Assembly (NCBI GenBank): GCA_014654245.1
Contig: JACWDG010000003.1
Span: 1-48,711, forward strand
DNA length: 48,711 nt
Reading direction: 5' to 3'
Source of the DNA: Pelagibacterales bacterium SAG-MED09
GTDB lineage: Bacteria; Pseudomonadota; Alphaproteobacteria; Pelagibacterales; Pelagibacteraceae
Shown here piece by piece: positions 45,909 through 48,711 of this stretch. Position 1 is the stretch's first letter. The number at the start of each line of letters is the position of its first letter. Under the pieces are notes generated by a model that did no database searches, was not told where the DNA came from, and was given only the letters and a program-made list of their open reading frames with translations. A program made the position numbers and the translations under genes.

Positions 45909-47267
45909 CTAACAATGAAAATAAACCATTGAACGATAAAGATTTCTTTCAAAAGTATTAGGTTTTCTAAAAAATTTTAAATGTGAACCAATTTCAGCGT
46001 TGTTCCAATGAGCGTATCTTGGTCCCATCAGTAATCTTTTTAATAGTCTAATATCAGTTTCATACCTAACATATTTTTTCGATTTTTGGTTAATTTCATC
46101 TGATTTAACTACTAATAAATCTTTATTTTTACATAACATTAAACTCTTTCCATTAACTTTAACAAAAATATCTGATTTTAAACTTACATTGTTAATTAAC
46201 ATTTTGTCTAAAAACCTCTGATGTGCTTTTTTTGACAATTGATAAATTTCATCAAAACTTGGGATTTCATCTTTTTCATAAGTAAGCAATTTATTACTTA
46301 ACTCTAAATCAATATATGACTGATATTCTTCATAATTTATTTTGTTATAATTCTCATCATATTCTTTAATGTTTAAATCAAATGTGCTGCCAGCATTTAA
46401 TTTTAATGGTCTAATATTATTTGATAAGTTTTTTGAAGAGTAATAGTTTTCAAAAAAATTATAAGCATTATCAATACTAGAAACACCTCTCAAACTTTGT
46501 AAATTAGATAATTTTCCTGTCAATGTATATGTGCCGGCAAAAGGCATGTAATAATCTGGTTTAATTTCATCAATATATTTAATTGCTTGATTAAGAAATT
46601 GTTTTTCTTTTGATTGAGCGGCAGTTATTTTTTCTTCTGAATTTAGATTTTCAAAACATTGAGGATAAGGACCTGCTCCACCGTAACCTGTAAGTAAAAC
46701 ATTTATTTTCTCATATTGTTTTTTTATGTCGTTAAATGTTGATTGTGCTAATTCAAAGGGGCAATCATTTACATTCATTAATACATTCTTTCCGTCATCA
46801 ATTATAGAGAGTGTATCTATTTGTTGAGAGTTACCTTCTTTAGCAGTAAAATCAGCACAACCAGAAAATTTAAAACATAGTTCAGGGTTACAATTATCAG
46901 CAGCAAAAATATTTAAATAAGCATTTTTATCTAGTTTTGTTCTTTTATTGTTTTCAAGTTCAATTACTTTGAAACCAATTCTTTCTAATTTTAACTTTAG
47001 AAATTTTGAGTGATATGAATGAATATAAATTGGAATTTCTTTGCTTATTTTTTTTAAAGTGTCATCAGAACAATGGTCTGGATGAATATGACTTATGTAA
47101 ATAGCGTTATAAGAGTTAATTTCATTAATATTCTTATCTAAATCATAATAGGGATAATGTGACCAAGAACCGTAATACTCTCCCTCAGTTAACCAAGGGT
47201 CCATAAGTAATTTATAACCACTTAAATTAAGACCAACCGTAGAAGACCTATATAATTTTATTTTCAT
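45909..47267 (-). CDS. Metallo-beta-lactamase-fold hydrolase, CMAH C-terminal-like
   Basis: 452 aa. Zinc/iron-binding HxHxDH in IYISHIHPDHCSDDT (His60, His62, Asp64, His65). Later MNVNDCPFELAQ and LLTGYGGAGPYPQCFENL resemble the metallo-hydrolase part of CMP-N-acetylneuraminate hydroxylase-like (CMAH) proteins. There is no Rieske iron-sulfur domain (no CxH...CxxH pattern), so it is not a complete CMAH hydroxylase. The C-terminus (RYAHWNNAEIGSHLKFFRKP) may be a substrate-binding tail. Function unknown; sugar-nucleotide or lipid metabolism is possible. It is the only gene between the ssrA end and a second copy of the 13-bp repeat, flanked by CTACGAAG repeats on both sides. Confidence 0.75.
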   Translation of the reverse strand: MKIKLYRSSTVGLNLSGYKLLMDPWLTEGEYYGSWSHYPYYDLDKNINEINSYNAIYISHIHPDHCSDDTLKKISKEIPIYIHSYHSKFLKLKLERIGFKVIELENNKRTKLDKNAYLNIFAADNCNPELCFKFSGCADFTAKEGNSQQIDTLSIIDDGKNVLMNVNDCPFELAQSTFNDIKKQYEKINVLLTGYGGAGPYPQCFENLNSEEKITAAQSKEKQFLNQAIKYIDEIKPDYYMPFAGTYTLTGKLSNLQSLRGVSSIDNAYNFFENYYSSKNLSNNIRPLKLNAGSTFDLNIKEYDENYNKINYEEYQSYIDLELSNKLLTYEKDEIPSFDEIYQLSKKAHQRFLDKMLINNVSLKSDIFVKVNGKSLMLCKNKDLLVVKSDEINQKSKKYVRYETDIRLLKRLLMGPRYAHWNNAEIGSHLKFFRKPNTFERNLYRSMVYFHC

Positions 47268-47319
47268 TCACAAATCATATCATAAATTCAAGTTTATTTG
47301 ATATAATCAAAATAACTCA

Positions 47320-47389
47320 CTACGAAGAACCAAAACAAGAAATCTGACAAATAACGAAAACTTACTACGAAGTTTCTACGAAGAAGTTT
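47320..47389 (+). repeat. Short direct repeats, CTACGAAG family, right flank
   Basis: CTACGAAG at 47320-47327, CTACGAAGTTT at 47365-47375 and CTACGAAGAAGTTT at 47376-47389, the same unit as on the left flank (45748-45781). Confidence 0.7.
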
Positions 47390-47434
47390 CCAAAAGTCCT
47401 TATTTTCTGTTAATAATGATTTAGTGGTCGTTCT

Positions 47435-47447
47435 ACAGAACGCCCCT
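47435..47447 (+). repeat. Direct repeat copy 2, possible att site
   Basis: ACAGAACGCCCCT, identical to the 3' end segment of ssrA (45687-45699) and in the same orientation, 1.75 kb away. Here preceded by GTTCT, giving a small inverted repeat. No integrase is nearby. Confidence 0.5.
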
Positions 47448-47493
47448 TCTTCATATTAATACTTAAGTTATATTTAAAAAAAAATTAATATTG

Positions 47494-47691
47494 CTACTTT
47501 AAATTTAAATCTCCACACTCTGTGTCTGTAAATATGCATGTGCTATAATGATGAATTGTTTTTACATCCTTTACTACACCTAGAGCAGTGCCTTCAACAG
47601 TTCCTGTAACAGTGTTGCATGCATTGAGTAAAATTAACAACGAAAACATTGAAACAATTAACATATTGCGAATCATATGAAATTTTATCAT
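47494..47691 (-). CDS. Small lipoprotein
   Basis: 65 aa. Lipoprotein signal: basic start, hydrophobic core and lipobox LNAC (Cys25, in LLILLNACNTVTG). The short mature part (TVTGTVEGTALGVVKDVKTIHHYSTC, FTDTECGDLNLK) has two further cysteines that could pair. It resembles entericidin-like small lipoproteins in the NTVTGTVEG stretch, but a family name is not certain. Another in-frame ATG five codons later is possible. Probably anchored in the outer or inner membrane. Confidence 0.7.
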   Translation of the reverse strand: MIKFHMIRNMLIVSMFSLLILLNACNTVTGTVEGTALGVVKDVKTIHHYSTCIFTDTECGDLNLK

Positions 47692-47774
47692 AAAAAAACT
47701 TTATGAACCATATATAACAAAACTTAAAAAAGATAATCATCCTGACTTAATAGTTTGACTTATATTTATTTAAA

Positions 47775-48389
47775 ATGTTAGTGAATATGAAAGATATGAA
47801 ACAAAGCCATCTAAAAAAAAGTTTTTTTGAAATTTCAAAATTTAATCAAGTAGAATTTATACCCCTTTTGCCAAATAAAAAAAATATAATATTAGATTTC
47901 GGATGTGGAAATGGTTGCTTTAGTAAAAACTTTACTAACAAGAAAATTAAACAAATTAAAATGTATGATAAGGATAAAACACTTAGATCTTTTATAAAAA
48001 AAAAATACAAAAATAATTCTAAAATTTCTTGGATTGAAAGTTTAAAATCTAATTATAACGTTGTTCTTATTAATAGTGTAGTTCAATACCTTACATTAAA
48101 AGAATATAAATCATTAATTTCACACTTTTTTTTAAAGAAAGTTGACACAATTATAATTTCTGATGTACCAAAATTTCCTTTTTATATTGAAGGTGTTTTT
48201 TGTATATTTACAAATATAAAAAGAATCTTAATCTCATTAAGATATTTATTTCAAAAAAATTACAATTTTTATTTTTTTAAAAAAAAAAGTGATTTTTTAA
48301 TTCATAATGATTATTATGAATATCAATTTCATACCAATCTTAATGAAGATAAGTTATTGAGATATACAATCATATATAAAAAAATTTAA
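47775..48389 (+). CDS. Class I SAM-dependent methyltransferase
   Basis: 204 aa. Motif I IILDFGCGNGCFSKNF (about residues 37-52) is the SAM-binding glycine loop; MYDKDKTL gives the acidic residue after strand 2; VVLINSVVQYLTL is motif IV/post-I. Substrate unknown. Very A/T- and lysine-rich, like the 4.7-10.5 kb block, so possibly acquired or a surface-glycan modifier. Other starts at 47787 or 47796 are possible. Confidence 0.8.
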   Translation: MLVNMKDMKQSHLKKSFFEISKFNQVEFIPLLPNKKNIILDFGCGNGCFSKNFTNKKIKQIKMYDKDKTLRSFIKKKYKNNSKISWIESLKSNYNVVLINSVVQYLTLKEYKSLISHFFLKKVDTIIISDVPKFPFYIEGVFCIFTNIKRILISLRYLFQKNYNFYFFKKKSDFLIHNDYYEYQFHTNLNEDKLLRYTIIYKKI

Positions 48390-48395
48390 ATTAAT

Positions 48396-48711
48396 TTAAT
48401 TCTTAACTAATTTTTTCAGCTCAGCTTGAGCAGCTGCTAATCTAGCTATTGGGACTCTGTATGGAGAACAAGAAACATAATTTAGACCAACTTTGATGCA
48501 AAAAAATATACTCTTAGGATCTCCTCCATGTTCGCCACATATTCCTAATTTAATATTTTTATTTTGTTTTTTTCCTTTTAAAACTGCAATTTCAATCAAA
48601 TCCTCAACACCCTCATCAATTGAGACAAATGGATCAACAGAAAAAATTTTGTTATCAATATAATCATTTAAAAATTTTCCACTATCATCCCTACTAATTC
48701 CGAATGTTGTT
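48396..48711 (-). CDS. ppdK: Pyruvate phosphate dikinase, C-terminal fragment
   Basis: 105 codons of the gene's end; the rest lies beyond the right edge. [18 protein letters not shown] and [23 protein letters not shown] are the hallmark C-terminal PEP/pyruvate-binding blocks, with the catalytic Cys in VSCSPYR. The frame is open to the window edge and upstream reads [17 protein letters not shown], also PPDK-like. Interconverts pyruvate and PEP with ATP and phosphate, supporting gluconeogenesis. A start near 48599 would be an artefact of the cut. Confidence 0.95.
   Translation of the reverse strand, partial: TTFGISRDDSGKFLNDYIDNKIFSVDPFVSIDEGVEDLIEIAVLKGKKQNKNIKLGICGEHGGDPKSIFFCIKVGLNYVSCSPYRVPIARLAAAQAELKKLVKN

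Larger units (their letters stand above)
47268..47493. other. Intergenic region with repeats, right flank of MBL-fold gene
   Basis: 226 bp. Contains CTACGAAG repeats (47320-47389), a small inverted repeat GTTCT-AC-AGAAC, and the second 13-mer ACAGAACGCCCCT (47435-47447). No gene or known RNA is recognised. Confidence 0.5.

Noticed and set aside
45748-47389. CRISPR array from CTACGAAG repeats
   Set aside because: Units are 8-14 bp, irregularly spaced, with no unique spacers of even length and no cas genes.
47401-47460. Possible second tmRNA or tRNA fragment because of ACAGAACGCCCCT
   Set aside because: Only 13 bases match; no acceptor stem, CCA or tag frame nearby. Kept as a repeat only.
48396-48599. 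Stand-alone 67-aa gene
   Set aside because: The frame continues to the window edge with PPDK-like sequence; it is the end of a long gene cut by the boundary.

Overview
The window is about 48.7 kb of very AT-rich, densely packed bacterial DNA. Genes abut or overlap by a few bases, directons are long, and there is a permuted two-piece tmRNA gene and a tandem glycine riboswitch ahead of gcvT. Together these point to an alphaproteobacterium of the Pelagibacterales (SAR11) type. No 16S gene is present, so species or clade cannot be read from this window.

Layout. (1) 1-4701, minus strand: a glycine-cleavage operon gcvT-gcvH-gcvP followed by the start of an FAD oxidoreductase, under a tandem glycine riboswitch. 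(2) 4738-10466: an even more AT-rich accessory block with a DPM-like family 2 glycosyltransferase (minus) and a tight plus-strand set (SDR, GMC-type oxidoreductase, orphan protein, probable GT-C membrane protein, YdjC-type deacetylase). This looks like a glycan or glycolipid locus. (3) 10463-13756: 5-oxoprolinase genes, pxpB-pxpC-EamA transporter on minus and pxpA on plus, almost back to back. (4) 13753-15814: TPR protein, TerC-like protein, EamA transporter. (5) 15889-21840: branched-chain-type amino acid ABC transporter. The binding protein (plus) converges on a P5CR-like gene plus livGFHM (minus), with a shared bidirectional terminator and a 22-codon ORF after livM. (6) 21955-23901: outer-membrane-type protein, the largest non-coding gap (about 640 bp), a DUF2805 protein and glutaredoxin. 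(7) 23902-43593: an unbroken 20-kb minus-strand directon: msrB, HDAC-like, D-2-hydroxyacid dehydrogenase, EamA, dadA-like, rodA, mrdA, mreD, mreC, mreB, leuA, ilvC, ilvN, ilvB, miaA, Do-like protease, DUF2065, hflC, hflK. (8) 43594-48711: Mrp ATPase, a frameshifted thyX, tmRNA, a CMAH-like metallo-beta-lactamase-fold gene flanked by repeats, a small lipoprotein, a methyltransferase, and the C-terminus of pyruvate phosphate dikinase.

Main points of interest: a 12-nt perfect complement between the glycine riboswitch and the gcvT start region; a homopolymer frameshift that removes the conserved C-terminus of ThyX; a shared TATACTT-n-AC element 7-8 nt upstream of three start codons that lack a Shine-Dalgarno sequence (leaderless-looking); a palindrome filling the leuA promoter spacer; a 22-aa membrane microprotein after livM; and direct repeats that bracket a one-gene insert at the 3' end of the tmRNA gene. 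No clearly new multi-gene defence or biosynthetic system was found. The 4.7-10.5 kb glycan block is the best candidate for undescribed biochemistry.
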